A stretch of 64,000 nucleotides of DNA from Vibrio gazogenes (GCF_002196515.1 NZ_CP018835.1:2232001-2296000), one strand, 5' to 3'; positions 43,261 to 52,520 are shown, counted from the first letter of the stretch. Notes: generated from the letters alone by a model not told the origin. Translations and numbers: made by a program.

Positions 43261-43509
43261 TTAATGCGGTTTGCTTTTGCGCAATGGCAGAATGACAAAC
43301 TTCATCCACAAGTGAAGACTGAGCAACAGATGGACCGCCAGCCCAAAGCCGATCAGCGCTATTCCTTCAACCGATTTGATGTGGTGCATGCCCCAGAGTA
43401 GCCAGATCCCCCAGAATAAAAGACAGAGCACGCTTAACTGATTCATACAGCGCTGACAGCGACCTATCTTTTTCCAGAACCAGCTTGATTCACAGTTGTT
43501 ACACGTCAT
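43261..43509 (-). CDS. DUF3624 family membrane protein
   Basis: The 82-residue protein starts MTCNNCESSWFWKKIGRCQRCMNQL, with two CxxC pairs (C3/C6 and C18/C21) typical of a zinc knuckle, then two hydrophobic helices (about 25-42 and 48-70) and a basic C-terminus. It resembles the DUF3624 family found in vibrios, whose function is unknown. The cysteines on the presumed cytoplasmic N-terminal side could bind metal. Monocistronic. Confidence 0.78.
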   Translation of the reverse strand: MTCNNCESSWFWKKIGRCQRCMNQLSVLCLLFWGIWLLWGMHHIKSVEGIALIGFGLAVHLLLSLHLWMKFVILPLRKSKPH

Positions 43510-43570
43510 CGAAAGCGTTTATTGAGCTAATAAAATGCAAGCGTAGGTGAGGATATGGGGGGAATCAAGT

Positions 43571-43618
43571 AAAAAATTACTCTGGTTCGCTTTCTTGGGG
43601 GAAGAAGAAAACCAGAGT
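43571..43618 (-). terminator. Orphan terminator-like hairpin
   Basis: A 9-bp stem (ACTCTGGTT / AACCAGAGT) extended by an inner TTCTT/AAGAA pairing around a G5 loop is followed on the minus strand by AATTTTTT. It is about 200 bases beyond the prx-grx stop, where another stem-loop already exists, so a separate short transcript is possible. Confidence 0.7.
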
Positions 43619-43789
43619 CGAAATGAATTATTGTCGATTCAAACGGCAGTAATTCACCGAAACAGAGCCAACGTTATGGACAGTAACCTTGACTCAACTC
43701 CCGAGATAAAGCGAGTGAATACAAGCAAAATTCAGGCAGTTTGGATATTCATTTAGTAGCATATATTTTTATTGTGATTGGCTTTGCGT

Positions 43790-43816
43790 CAGGCCTCCGG
43801 GTGACCCAGAGGCCTG
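43790..43816 (-). terminator. Stem-loop after prx-grx gene
   Basis: An 8-bp stem (CAGGCCTC / GAGGCCTG) with an inner GGGT/ACCC pairing lies just beyond the stop of the peroxiredoxin gene. The T tract on the minus strand is weak. Confidence 0.6.
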
Positions 43817-43820
43817 TATT

Positions 43821-44564
43821 TTAGTTTGTGGCTGATTCACGGAAGTAGATATCCAGCTCTTCACTGCCGCCAATATGTCGACCACCAATGTAGACTTGAG
43901 GCACAGTTGAGCGACCGGTAATCGCACGCAGGCTGACCGTCGTTGCATCTTTGCCTAAAACGACCTCTTCATATTGCATTCCTTGGTCGATCAGGGTCTG
44001 TTTCGCTTTGGCACAGAATGGGCAGCCCGGTTTGGTAAAGATAGTGATCGATTCTTGAAGCTGATGTCCCGGAGAAATATGTTTCAACATGGTATCAGCA
44101 TCGGAAACTTTGAATGGGTCACCGGGTTCATTCGGTTCAATAAACATCTCTTCAACGATGCCATCTTTGACCAGCATACTGTAACGCCATGAGCGTTGAC
44201 CAAAACCAAGATCGTGTTTATTGACTAACATGCCCATACCATCGGTAAATTCACCATTACCGTCAGGAATGAAGGTAATGTTGTCGGCTTCCTGATCGTG
44301 TTTCCATGCATTCATAACGAATGTATCGTTGACCGAAACACACAAGATTTCATCAACACCATGTTCTTGAAAGACAGAAAACAGCTCGTTGTATCGTGGT
44401 AAATGACTTGAAGAACATGTTGGTGTAAATGCTCCGGGAAGACTAAACACAATGACTGTTTTTCCTTTGAATAATTCATCAGTGGTTACATTGACCCACT
44501 GATCCCCCTGGCGTGTCGGAAAGGTGACTTGTGGAACGGGTTGGCCTTTTTTAGATGTCAACAT
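43821..44564 (-). CDS. Hybrid peroxiredoxin-glutaredoxin (hyPrx5)
   Basis: The 247-residue protein fuses a Prx5-type peroxiredoxin (about residues 1-165; peroxidatic C50 in [13 protein letters not shown]) to a glutaredoxin (about 172-245; CPFC at C181/C184, then TVPQVYIGG). Such hybrids, known from Haemophilus influenzae, reduce peroxides with glutathione as electron donor. It is divergent from oxyR and a full OxyR operator lies in the shared promoter region, so peroxide induction is expected. Start is the ATG at 44564 with AAAAGGACACC as ribosome site. Confidence 0.96.
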   Translation of the reverse strand: MLTSKKGQPVPQVTFPTRQGDQWVNVTTDELFKGKTVIVFSLPGAFTPTCSSSHLPRYNELFSVFQEHGVDEILCVSVNDTFVMNAWKHDQEADNITFIPDGNGEFTDGMGMLVNKHDLGFGQRSWRYSMLVKDGIVEEMFIEPNEPGDPFKVSDADTMLKHISPGHQLQESITIFTKPGCPFCAKAKQTLIDQGMQYEEVVLGKDATTVSLRAITGRSTVPQVYIGGRHIGGSEELDIYFRESATN

Positions 44565-44673
44565 ACTGGGTGTCCTTTTAAGTTCAAATGTATTTTCGAA
44601 TTTATAATCAAGTGTCTGGCACTTGTTCTTGTTTTGATGTGTTCATTATTCAAAAAAACCTTTGATAGCTCTA

Positions 44674-44710
44674 ATCGTTTAATGCTATGGTTTTGATAGA
44701 TACAATCTAT
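44674..44710. promoter_or_regulatory. OxyR operator between prx-grx and oxyR
   Basis: ATAGATACAATCTAT at 44696-44710 is a perfect match to the OxyR half-operator ATAGNTNNNANCTAT. Exactly seven bases upstream lies ATCGTTTAATGCTAT (44674-44688), with 8 of 10 defined positions. The pair reproduces the four-element OxyR operator. It ends 11 bp before the oxyR start and about 110 bp from the prx-grx start, fitting activation of prx-grx and autorepression of oxyR. Confidence 0.93.
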
Positions 44711-44721
44711 TGGGGGATGGA

Positions 44722-45615
44722 ATGAATATCCGAGATTTTGAATACTTGGTCTCTTTAGCTGAGCACCGTCATTTTCGTAAAGCGGCTGAAGCGTGTTTTG
44801 TCAGTCAGCCGACACTCAGTGGTCAGATTCGTAAACTGGAAGATGAACTGGGAACGGTATTGTTAGAGCGGAGCAGCCGTCGGGTGCTTTTTACTGACGC
44901 CGGATTACAGTTAGTTGAACAGGCAAAAAATATTCTGAAAGAGATTAAAACATTCAAAGATATGGCAAGCGGACAAGGGGATGAGATGAGTGGCCCGATG
45001 CATATCGGCTTTATCCCGACGGTTGGTCCTTATTTACTGCCTCGTATTGTCCCGTCTCTGAAAACGAATTTTCCTGATTTAGAATTATATTTACATGAAG
45101 CTCAGACAAGCCAGTTAGTCCGACAGTTGGAAGATGGTAAGTTGGACTGCCTTGTACTGGCAGCGGTTGAAGAAACGAAGCCATTTAAAGAAATTGAGCT
45201 CTACAATGAACCGATGAGCCTTGCTGTGCCTGCTGACCATCCTTGGGCAAAGAGTGAGCAATTGGATATGTCTAATCTCAAAGGACAAACTGTACTGATG
45301 TTGGGCGACGGACATTGCTTACGTGATCAGGCGTTGGGATTTTGTTTTGCGGCCGGTGCAAAAGATGATGAACGCTTTAAGGCAACCAGCTTAGAAACAT
45401 TACGCAATATGGTAGCGGCTGGTGGCGGCATGACATTACTGCCGGAGCTCTCTTTACCCGGGTGCCGAGAAAAAGATGGTGTCTGCTATCTGAAAGCATT
45501 TAATCCCGTACCAAGTCGAACCTTAGTGTTGGTCTATCGACCCGGTTCGCCGCTCAGACAACGGTTTGAGACTCTGGCAGCTGTGATTCGTCAACGGCTT
45601 AGTGAACTGAGCTGA
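44722..45615 (+). CDS. oxyR: Hydrogen peroxide sensor OxyR
   Basis: The 297-residue LysR-family regulator has an N-terminal helix-turn-helix (residues 1-60, HFRKAAEACFVSQPTLSGQI) and the two redox cysteines at exactly C199 and C208 (GDGHCLRDQALGFCF), the same numbering as E. coli OxyR. It turns on peroxide defence genes when these form a disulfide. The ATG at 44722 (MNIRDFEYL) with GGGGGATGG before it is the start; the TTG four codons upstream is rejected. Confidence 0.97.
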   Translation: MNIRDFEYLVSLAEHRHFRKAAEACFVSQPTLSGQIRKLEDELGTVLLERSSRRVLFTDAGLQLVEQAKNILKEIKTFKDMASGQGDEMSGPMHIGFIPTVGPYLLPRIVPSLKTNFPDLELYLHEAQTSQLVRQLEDGKLDCLVLAAVEETKPFKEIELYNEPMSLAVPADHPWAKSEQLDMSNLKGQTVLMLGDGHCLRDQALGFCFAAGAKDDERFKATSLETLRNMVAAGGGMTLLPELSLPGCREKDGVCYLKAFNPVPSRTLVLVYRPGSPLRQRFETLAAVIRQRLSELS

Positions 45616-45642
45616 TATTGAATTAAGAGAAAATAATCAAAT

Positions 45643-45668
45643 AAAAAGCGGAGGTGACTCCGCTTTTT
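45643..45668 (+). terminator. Terminator of oxyR
   Basis: An 11-bp stem (AAAAAGCGGAG / CTCCGCTTTTT) with GTGA loop and T run. It may also serve the convergent mrcA on the other strand. Confidence 0.93.
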
Positions 45669-45725
45669 TGGTGATTGAGCACTTGAGAAAACCACTTTTC
45701 ATGTCAAAGCGGTCTCTCTGTCACA

Positions 45726-48323
45726 CTAAAACAACTCTTCACCACCATTGGGTGATGAGTACAGGCTATTTGTAACCGAATCCTGCACATATTCTTTTGG
45801 TTCAGTCCCCTGAATAAAGTATTCGAACATCGCACTGCCATCCGTTTTTGTGGTTAACAGTCCGGTGTCCCGATCAATTCTGACCTGAACAATATGTTTC
45901 GGGATGACCTTCTGGTGTGGCGGGACATCATTGAGGGCATGAGCCATGAAATCGATCCAAGCCGGTTCCGCTGTTTTGGCGCCTGATTCGCCACCGCTAA
46001 TCGGTACATCGTCGAGATTCGGGTTTTTGGTGGTGCGGCCTAAGTCGCGGTTATGATGGTCAAAGCCGACCCAGGCACTGGCAACGATTCCCGGCGCAAA
46101 GCCGTTATACCAAGCATCTTTCGAATCGTTGGTTGTCCCGGTTTTTCCACCAATATCCCGGCGTTTGAGTTTTTGAGCGCGCCATCCGGTTCCGTTCCAT
46201 CCGGTCCCTTCACGCCAGTTTCCGCCACCCCAAATATTGCTATACATCATTTCCCGAACCAAAAATGCATTCTGTTCGGAGATAACGCGTGGAGCATATT
46301 GGACGTCTGCCGAATGTTCATTAAAGCGTGGTGTACCAGTGTCGCTGTAAGCATGCTCTTGATGAATCGGAGCTTGGATACCTTGCTCATCGTCTGATTG
46401 TTGGGCGCTATAGGGCTGCTCTTGATGTTGTATCTCGTCACTGTCCTGATCGGGACATTGGTCATGACAGACGATTTTCGGTGTTGAGCGATAGACCAGT
46501 GTCCCGAAAGGATCTTCAACATGATCAATGTAATAGGCATCAACACTATAACCACCGTTGGCAAATACTGAATAGCCCTGAACCAGTTTCAGCGGGCTCA
46601 GGCTACCGGCACCCAGCGCGATGGTTTCTGAATGCGGCAGGTTGTTCAGGTCGAAGCCAAAACGGGTCAGATAGTGCCGGACACGTTCCAGACCGACCGC
46701 TCTGAGCACGCGGATTGCCATGACGTTTTTCGACTGGGCTAAACCAATCCGTAGTCGTGTCGGCCCGCGGTAAGACGGCGGCGAGTTTTTAGGGCGCCAT
46801 GCGGTTCCCTGACTCTGATCCCATTTGTTGATCGGCGCGTCATTGACCAGCGTTGCCAGCGTCAGACCATCCTCGATGGCAGATGAGTATATGAATGGTT
46901 TAATCCCCGAGCCAACCTGACGGATGGATTGGGTCACACGGTTAAATTTACTATGAATAAAATTGAAGCCGCCAACCAGCGCAAGTACCGCACCATTTTC
47001 AGGGTTCATGGCTACAAAAGCCGTATTCGCATTGGGAACCTGACTGAGATGCCAAATCGGTTGATTTTTATCCTGACTATCATGGCGTTCTCTCACCCAG
47101 ATTTGTTCACCGGCTGCCATGATTTCGTGGGCGTTTGTCGGTGCATCGCCTTGCCGATCATCGGTAATAAAACGCCGGGCCCATTTCATACCATCCCAAG
47201 GAATGGTTTGGGTGCCGTGACTCTTGACCCAAACGGTGGCCGATTGTTGGTCAACATGCGTCACAATGGCAGGGTACATATCATCATAGATAGGCTGCTC
47301 TGTGAGGTACTCGTCCATCTGCTCTTGGGTAAAGGCCGGCTGGTCCGCTTTCCACAATACTTTTTGGGCACCTCGATAACCATGACGTTGATCGTAGGCG
47401 ATCAAGTTATTAATGGCTGATTTGTGTGCGGCATCTTGCAGATCTGATTGGATCGTGGTGGTTACTCTCATCCCTGATGTATAGGCGTTTTCACCATAAT
47501 GCTCAACCATCCAGGCTCGTGCGAGTTCAGCCACATATGGTGCATTGACCTCAATTTCAGCCACATGATATCGCGCGATCAACGGTTCAGCTTTTGCTGA
47601 GTCATATTGCGCCTGCGTTATGTAATGCTCAACCAGCATCCGCATCAGAACAACATTACGGCGGTGAGTTGCCCGGGACAGTGAGTAGATTGGGTTCATG
47701 GTCGACGGGGCTTTCGGCAATCCGGCAATCATCGCCATTTCACCAAGCGTGAGGTCTTTGACGTTTTTACCGAAATAGACTTGTGCCGCCGCGCCAACCC
47801 CATAAGAACGATAGCCCAGATAAATTTTGTTCAGATACAGTTCAAGGATTTCGTCTTTGGTGAGCAACTGTTCAATGTGAACTGCGATAAAAATCTCTTT
47901 TATCTTGCGCATGATTTTCTTCTCATTGGTCAGGAAGAAATTACGGGCAAGTTGTTGGGTAATGGTACTCGCACCTTGAGACGCACTCCCGGAAAGTATC
48001 ACGGCAAATGCGGCGCGGGTAATACCGATGGGGTCAAATCCATAATGCTCATAAAAGCGGTTATCTTCTGTTGCCAGAAATGCATGGATCAAATCTGGTG
48101 GAATCTCACTGAGTTTGAGTGGAATCCGACGCTTTTCTCCAAACTGAGCAATCAGTTTTCCATCTTTACTGAGAACCTGCATCGGTGTTTGAAGCTGAAC
48201 ATCTTTTAAGGTAGCAACATCTGGCAACTCTGGTTTGACATAATAGTAAAACCCAAAAATTGTACTCACCCCTAAAACCATGCAAATCAATGAAAATAAA
48301 AATAATCGCTTTATGAACTTCAC
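45726..48323 (-). CDS. mrcA: Penicillin-binding protein 1A
   Basis: PBP1A polymerises and cross-links peptidoglycan. The 865-residue protein has one N-terminal membrane anchor (about 5-25), a glycosyltransferase domain with EDNRFYEHYG and SASQGASTITQQLARNFF, and a transpeptidase domain with the serine motif GSGIKPF, SKNV and KTGTT. The GTG at 48323 is chosen because it aligns with E. coli MrcA (VKFIKRLFLF) and has AGGGA nine bases upstream; an ATG 11 codons earlier is possible. It is divergent from pilM, the standard arrangement. Confidence 0.96.
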   Translation of the reverse strand: MKFIKRLFLFSLICMVLGVSTIFGFYYYVKPELPDVATLKDVQLQTPMQVLSKDGKLIAQFGEKRRIPLKLSEIPPDLIHAFLATEDNRFYEHYGFDPIGITRAAFAVILSGSASQGASTITQQLARNFFLTNEKKIMRKIKEIFIAVHIEQLLTKDEILELYLNKIYLGYRSYGVGAAAQVYFGKNVKDLTLGEMAMIAGLPKAPSTMNPIYSLSRATHRRNVVLMRMLVEHYITQAQYDSAKAEPLIARYHVAEIEVNAPYVAELARAWMVEHYGENAYTSGMRVTTTIQSDLQDAAHKSAINNLIAYDQRHGYRGAQKVLWKADQPAFTQEQMDEYLTEQPIYDDMYPAIVTHVDQQSATVWVKSHGTQTIPWDGMKWARRFITDDRQGDAPTNAHEIMAAGEQIWVRERHDSQDKNQPIWHLSQVPNANTAFVAMNPENGAVLALVGGFNFIHSKFNRVTQSIRQVGSGIKPFIYSSAIEDGLTLATLVNDAPINKWDQSQGTAWRPKNSPPSYRGPTRLRIGLAQSKNVMAIRVLRAVGLERVRHYLTRFGFDLNNLPHSETIALGAGSLSPLKLVQGYSVFANGGYSVDAYYIDHVEDPFGTLVYRSTPKIVCHDQCPDQDSDEIQHQEQPYSAQQSDDEQGIQAPIHQEHAYSDTGTPRFNEHSADVQYAPRVISEQNAFLVREMMYSNIWGGGNWREGTGWNGTGWRAQKLKRRDIGGKTGTTNDSKDAWYNGFAPGIVASAWVGFDHHNRDLGRTTKNPNLDDVPISGGESGAKTAEPAWIDFMAHALNDVPPHQKVIPKHIVQVRIDRDTGLLTTKTDGSAMFEYFIQGTEPKEYVQDSVTNSLYSSPNGGEELF

Positions 48324-48592
48324 CGGATAATCCCTGTTTGGTCGGATTGAACGCATGTCATCCGATCTAATTTTCGCTATTTTCTCTAAGAAACTGATCG
48401 CTTAACGTTTCATTCAAGATAGACCTGTTGAGAAGAGTCTACACGACTTAAAATATTGGTTGTTAAAAATATAACGCAGCAAACCTGTCGTTCTTTCTTT
48501 TTATCATCCCGTCATTTCGGTGCTATCTCAAAATGAACGCTTATTGTACTACCAATCGGCGATTTGAACAGTATTGAACGACTGGAGTCTGT

Positions 48593-49504
48593 ATGAGAAA
48601 ACGTATCGTAACGGGAATTGATATTCGCCGTCACCGCATTACTACCGTTACTTTGAAACGCCAACATAACATCGTGTCATTACTTGACTGTGAAACACTG
48701 TCTGTCCCCGAGGACATTTTCTCTGAGAATGAGGGCATTAATTATCAGAGCATTGTCAATAAACTTGCCGAAATCAGAAAGAGATTACCCTTTTTACAAA
48801 ATTGTGTTGCGATGTCGATACCTGACCTCGCAGTGATGACCCGAACCGTAGCGCTCTCAATCAGTGATTATGATAAAAGCTTGGCACCGTGGTTAATTGC
48901 TCAGGCTTTTTCAGAACAAACCGGCCTCTCTGTTACATCCGTCTATTTAGATTATGTCCCGCTTGAAACGGGCTATCAGGTTTATGCTGCAAAAAAAGAG
49001 GTGGTAGAAAGTCGTCTGCAAGCGCTTTGTCGCGCCGGATTAAAACCTGTGTTGATTGATACGGAGAAACAGGCTTTTCTTCAGTTTCTGCTGGAATCAA
49101 TGTGTCGTGCTCAACGTCAGGGATGGCTACTGATTGATATCGGTGAAGAGATTATTGCGATTGGGTTTATCACCGATGAACTGAGTTTCTATCGTCAGTT
49201 TCCCTTTGCTGCACAGGCATTCGATGCAGCGCTGACGCTGGTGTTACAAGAGGTGCAGCGGTTTATCTCATTGCATCCGGCCGCCTTGCTGAACGGGATA
49301 TGGGTCAATGGTTCACCGAGCATGTATCAGATGTTATCACAGCGTTTATGTCAGCAATTTCAAGGGCCGATAGAGCACTTGGTGGCCGCATCTGTTTTTG
49401 AAACATCAAGGTCGATACCTGATCATTGCTCACCTTTTATTCCTTTGGCGGCTGGCAGTGCGTTGCGAGGTTTGATGGCGTTGGAGGCCGGCTATGCTGC
49501 ATGA
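48593..49504 (+). CDS. pilM: Type IV pilus assembly ATPase-like protein PilM
   Basis: The 303-residue cytoplasmic protein has the actin-like fold signature GIDIRRHRITTVTL at its start, then NCVAMSIPDLAVMTR and WLLIDIGEE. PilM binds the N-terminus of PilN and links the type IV pilus alignment complex. It is shorter than typical PilM (about 340-355 residues). It overlaps pilN by 11 bases. Its place divergent to mrcA is the standard position of pilMNOPQ. Sequence similarity is moderate, so the call leans on the locus. Confidence 0.86.
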   Translation: MRKRIVTGIDIRRHRITTVTLKRQHNIVSLLDCETLSVPEDIFSENEGINYQSIVNKLAEIRKRLPFLQNCVAMSIPDLAVMTRTVALSISDYDKSLAPWLIAQAFSEQTGLSVTSVYLDYVPLETGYQVYAAKKEVVESRLQALCRAGLKPVLIDTEKQAFLQFLLESMCRAQRQGWLLIDIGEEIIAIGFITDELSFYRQFPFAAQAFDAALTLVLQEVQRFISLHPAALLNGIWVNGSPSMYQMLSQRLCQQFQGPIEHLVAASVFETSRSIPDHCSPFIPLAAGSALRGLMALEAGYAA

Positions 49505-50093
49505 ACTGAATTTAATGGATTGGCGGCAAAGTCAATTATATCGACGTAAACGGTTTTTGTATGGCATATGGCTTTTCAGCGGGTGCCTGTGGCTGGTGGT
49601 ACAAAGTATTGTTTGTCTTGAATGGTACAAACACCAAACGTACTGGCAACACTCGGAGCAACAGTTTAACGCACAACTTAACGAACAGCAGCAGCGTCTG
49701 GGTGAATGGGAATTGCGACAGCAACATGCGCAGCAGGATCTGCGAAAACTGGCGCATGCAGAACGGTGGATAGCACATAGTCAGCGACCGCAGACACTTA
49801 TGTCCGTATTGGTCTCGGCCGTTCCCCGCGGCATCTATCTGGAAGAAATCCGTTTGGCAGAACAACAGGTTGTCATTCGCGGATTCAGTCGTCATCCGAC
49901 AGCGATGAATCATTTTATTCAGCGGCTTAGGCAATCCTCATCGATTGAGCAGTTGGATATTCTGTCCGTCACAGATCAAGCACCCGATTGGGGGCATAAA
50001 TTCAATACGTTTCAACTGCGTTTAGTGATGACCTCAAGCATCGATGATTCGCTCTCTGCGATAGAGGAAGAGGAGCAGCCTGATGTCTACTGA
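49494..50093 (+). CDS. pilN: Type IV pilus alignment protein PilN
   Basis: The 199-residue inner-membrane protein has a short cytoplasmic tail with LNLMDWRQ near residue 5, a degenerate form of the INLLPWR motif that binds PilM. One membrane helix follows at about 24-43, then a coiled segment (about 50-90) and a periplasmic ferredoxin-like domain. It overlaps pilM and pilO by 11 bases each, indicating translational coupling. Confidence 0.86.
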   Translation: MLHELNLMDWRQSQLYRRKRFLYGIWLFSGCLWLVVQSIVCLEWYKHQTYWQHSEQQFNAQLNEQQQRLGEWELRQQHAQQDLRKLAHAERWIAHSQRPQTLMSVLVSAVPRGIYLEEIRLAEQQVVIRGFSRHPTAMNHFIQRLRQSSSIEQLDILSVTDQAPDWGHKFNTFQLRLVMTSSIDDSLSAIEEEEQPDVY

Positions 50094-50700
50094 TTCTCTC
50101 CGGCGCTGGATGTTGAATGCATCGACGCTGCAACACGTGGGAATCATGGCGGTACTGTTTGTGGTACTCACTGGAGTCAGTTATCTATGGTTCTGGCAAA
50201 GCCGATATCAAGTCTTGCGGCAATATCCGACGCATCTGAATGCACTGTCTCAGCAACAGAAGGTGAACGCGCAACAATTGGATGATTTTCACCGACAGCA
50301 AGTGGGGTGGGATGCGATTCAGCACAAATTGGTGCGAACGATGACCCGGCTGACACCCGTGCCAGATTCTTCTGCGTGGGTCAAACAAATCGAGCAGGTT
50401 GCTGCGCAACAGCATATCCGCCTGCGACACATCGTATGGAAAACACCGCAACAGCTTTATGGCTATGATGCGGATGTTTTTGAGATCAGGTTGAGTGGTC
50501 TGTTTCCGGATATTCTGAACTTCATGCGGGCAATTGAGCAGCAGTCCGTTGGTGTGGTGTTTCAACCGATTGACTGGAAAAGAGAGTCACCGTTGCAGCG
50601 TGGTATCGAGGTTGTTGCAACCGGATTTCTTTATCAACTGAAAGCAGACCGCAATATAGGTCATCATACAGAAGGACATGATCAACATGAGTCAAAATAG
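50083..50700 (+). CDS. pilO: Type IV pilus alignment protein PilO
   Basis: The 205-residue protein has a membrane helix at about 17-36, a coiled-coil (about 40-80) and a C-terminal ferredoxin-like domain, the PilO layout. It overlaps the secretin gene by 14 bases, so there is no room for a pilP gene, which normally follows pilO. The C-terminus is hydrophilic (HTEGHDQHESK). Confidence 0.85.
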   Translation: MSTDSLRRWMLNASTLQHVGIMAVLFVVLTGVSYLWFWQSRYQVLRQYPTHLNALSQQQKVNAQQLDDFHRQQVGWDAIQHKLVRTMTRLTPVPDSSAWVKQIEQVAAQQHIRLRHIVWKTPQQLYGYDADVFEIRLSGLFPDILNFMRAIEQQSVGVVFQPIDWKRESPLQRGIEVVATGFLYQLKADRNIGHHTEGHDQHESK

Positions 50701-51814
50701 TTATCGGGGTGTGTTATTCGCCATTCGGGTGATCGGGGGCATTCTATGGGGAGTATGTGTATCCGCACAACCGACGATTGATCCGTTTGATGTGCCGACG
50801 GTGGTGCAATCGGGTATTGCGTCCGGAGGAATACCCAATACATCGCAGCCGAAGCTGGAGACTGCATTCATTCCGATTCAGTATGCGAAAACTGCGGACT
50901 TACTGCCACTGCTTGAAGGTGGCGAAAAACCAGGACTACTGTCCGAATATGGATTGGTTCGCGTTGATCCCCGAACCAACGCGCTGATTATTCGCGATAC
51001 ACCGGATCATCTGACATCGATCCGCAGCATGATTCAAGCGCTCGATATTCCCGTGAAACAGGTCAGAATTGAAGCAAGGATTGTGATTGTCAGTGAAGGT
51101 GCACTCGATGAGCTTGGTGTGCGTTGGGGCGTCGGGCTGCAACAAGGGCATTTTGCCGTCGGGAGTCATATCGAACAGCACCATGAGACGGGTGATGGGG
51201 CAACCGAATCACCATCCGTAACCGATTTTATGAATATTAATTTGCCAAGCACATCCAGTAATGCCTCATCAATCGCTTTTCAGTTAGCTAAGTTGGGATC
51301 CGGCACCTTACTGGATTTGGAATTATCGGCATTACAGAGCGAGTCCCGTGCTGAAATTATTTCCAGCCCCAGTCTGCTAACCACAAATCATCAATCTGCG
51401 TTTATCGAACAAGGTACTGAAATCCCATATCAGGAGTCGAGTTCAGATGATGAAACCACCATTGCGTTTAAAAAAGCGGTTTTAAGTCTGGAAGTGACCC
51501 CGACGATTACACCGGACCATCATATGTTGCTGGATTTACGTGTGACACAAGATCGTCCCGGAGAGGTGGTTAAAACCGGTTCTGGCGAAGCTGTTGCGAT
51601 TACAACGCAAAGAATTGGTACCCAAGTGTTAGTCAACGATGGAGAAACGGTTGTTCTTGGGGGAATTTATCAGAAAACCCAAATACATCGCGTTGATAAA
51701 GTGCCCGTGTTAGGAGAATTACCGTTATTAGGCAAACTGTTTCAGCGTAATTATCAAAAGACGGATAAAAACGAGCTGCTTATTTTTGTTACACCTCGGG
51801 TTGTGATTCAATGA
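50687..51814 (+). CDS. pilQ: Short PilQ/HofQ-type secretin
   Basis: The 375-residue protein has a signal peptide (about 1-30, ending CVSA), a linker with IDPFDVP, one N1/NolW-like domain (about 50-130, FIPIQYAKTADLLPLLEG) and a full secretin beta-domain ending LLIFVTPRVV. Compared with E. coli HofQ (about 412 residues) it lacks the N0 (STN) domain, and compared with typical PilQ also the AMIN peptidoglycan-binding repeats. AGAAGGA at 50670-50676 fits the ATG at 50687; the ATG at 50678 is too close. It would form the outer-membrane pore for type IV pilus or DNA uptake. Confidence 0.88.
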   Translation: MSQNSYRGVLFAIRVIGGILWGVCVSAQPTIDPFDVPTVVQSGIASGGIPNTSQPKLETAFIPIQYAKTADLLPLLEGGEKPGLLSEYGLVRVDPRTNALIIRDTPDHLTSIRSMIQALDIPVKQVRIEARIVIVSEGALDELGVRWGVGLQQGHFAVGSHIEQHHETGDGATESPSVTDFMNINLPSTSSNASSIAFQLAKLGSGTLLDLELSALQSESRAEIISSPSLLTTNHQSAFIEQGTEIPYQESSSDDETTIAFKKAVLSLEVTPTITPDHHMLLDLRVTQDRPGEVVKTGSGEAVAITTQRIGTQVLVNDGETVVLGGIYQKTQIHRVDKVPVLGELPLLGKLFQRNYQKTDKNELLIFVTPRVVIQ

Positions 51815-52001
51815 GTTAGTCCGCTTTTTTCAGATCGTCTAAAAATAAGGTTGCATTCGGGCACTCAGATCTAGATAATTTCGGGTCTTATCACGAAATG
51901 TCTGTGAGGAATTGGTGCCACGAAGCTGATTCATCCCTTGCTATACCTTGAATTCACTTGTGGCGATGTCATTGAATTAATGTTGTTAATTACTGCTAAA
52001 C

Positions 52002-52520
52002 ATGGCTGAAAAACGTAATATTATCCTTGTTGGTCCTATGGGGGCCGGCAAAAGTACTATCGGTAGATATCTAGCACAGCAACTTCATATGGAATTTGTA
52101 GATTCTGACTCCGTTATTGAAGAACGGACGGGGGCAGATATTGCTTGGGTATTTGATGTTGAAGGAGAAGACGGTTTCCGTAAACGTGAAGAAACTGTCA
52201 TCCATGACCTGACTGAACAACAAGGCATCGTTCTGGCAACAGGCGGTGGATCAGTCAAAAGCAAAGAAAATCGTAATCGTCTTTCTGCCCGGGGCGTTGT
52301 CGTTTATCTCGAAACGACAATTGAGAAACAGTTAGCTCGTACCAGTCGTGATAAAAAGCGTCCGCTTCTGCAAACGGAACAGCCACGTGAAGTTTTAGAA
52401 GCTTTGGCTGAGGAACGTAATCCGCTTTATGAAGAAATTGCGGATATTACTGTGAAAACTGATGATCAAAGTGCAAAAGTGGTAGCCAATCAGATCGTAA
52501 AAATGTTAGAAGAACAATAG
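52002..52520 (+). CDS. aroK: Shikimate kinase I
   Basis: The 172-residue P-loop kinase phosphorylates shikimate in aromatic synthesis. It has Walker [12 protein letters not shown] (about 11-21), the shikimate-binding DSD and FRKREE motifs and GGGSV. The start ATG at 52002 gives [10 protein letters not shown], the AroK rather than AroL form. Downstream aroB and damX keep the E. coli order. Confidence 0.97.
   Translation: MAEKRNIILVGPMGAGKSTIGRYLAQQLHMEFVDSDSVIEERTGADIAWVFDVEGEDGFRKREETVIHDLTEQQGIVLATGGGSVKSKENRNRLSARGVVVYLETTIEKQLARTSRDKKRPLLQTEQPREVLEALAEERNPLYEEIADITVKTDDQSAKVVANQIVKMLEEQ

Larger units (their letters stand above)
43510..43820. other. Gap between DUF3624 and prx-grx genes
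   Basis: This 311-bp interval separates two minus-strand genes. It holds the DUF3624 promoter region, an orphan minus-strand terminator-like hairpin at 43571-43618 and the prx-grx terminator hairpin at 43790-43816. No supported protein gene was seen. Confidence 0.5.

Noticed and set aside
43547..43756. 69-residue plus-strand open frame upstream of DUF3624
   Set aside because: No ribosome site or family features; it overlaps the orphan hairpin and its frame is not maintained by any coding signal.
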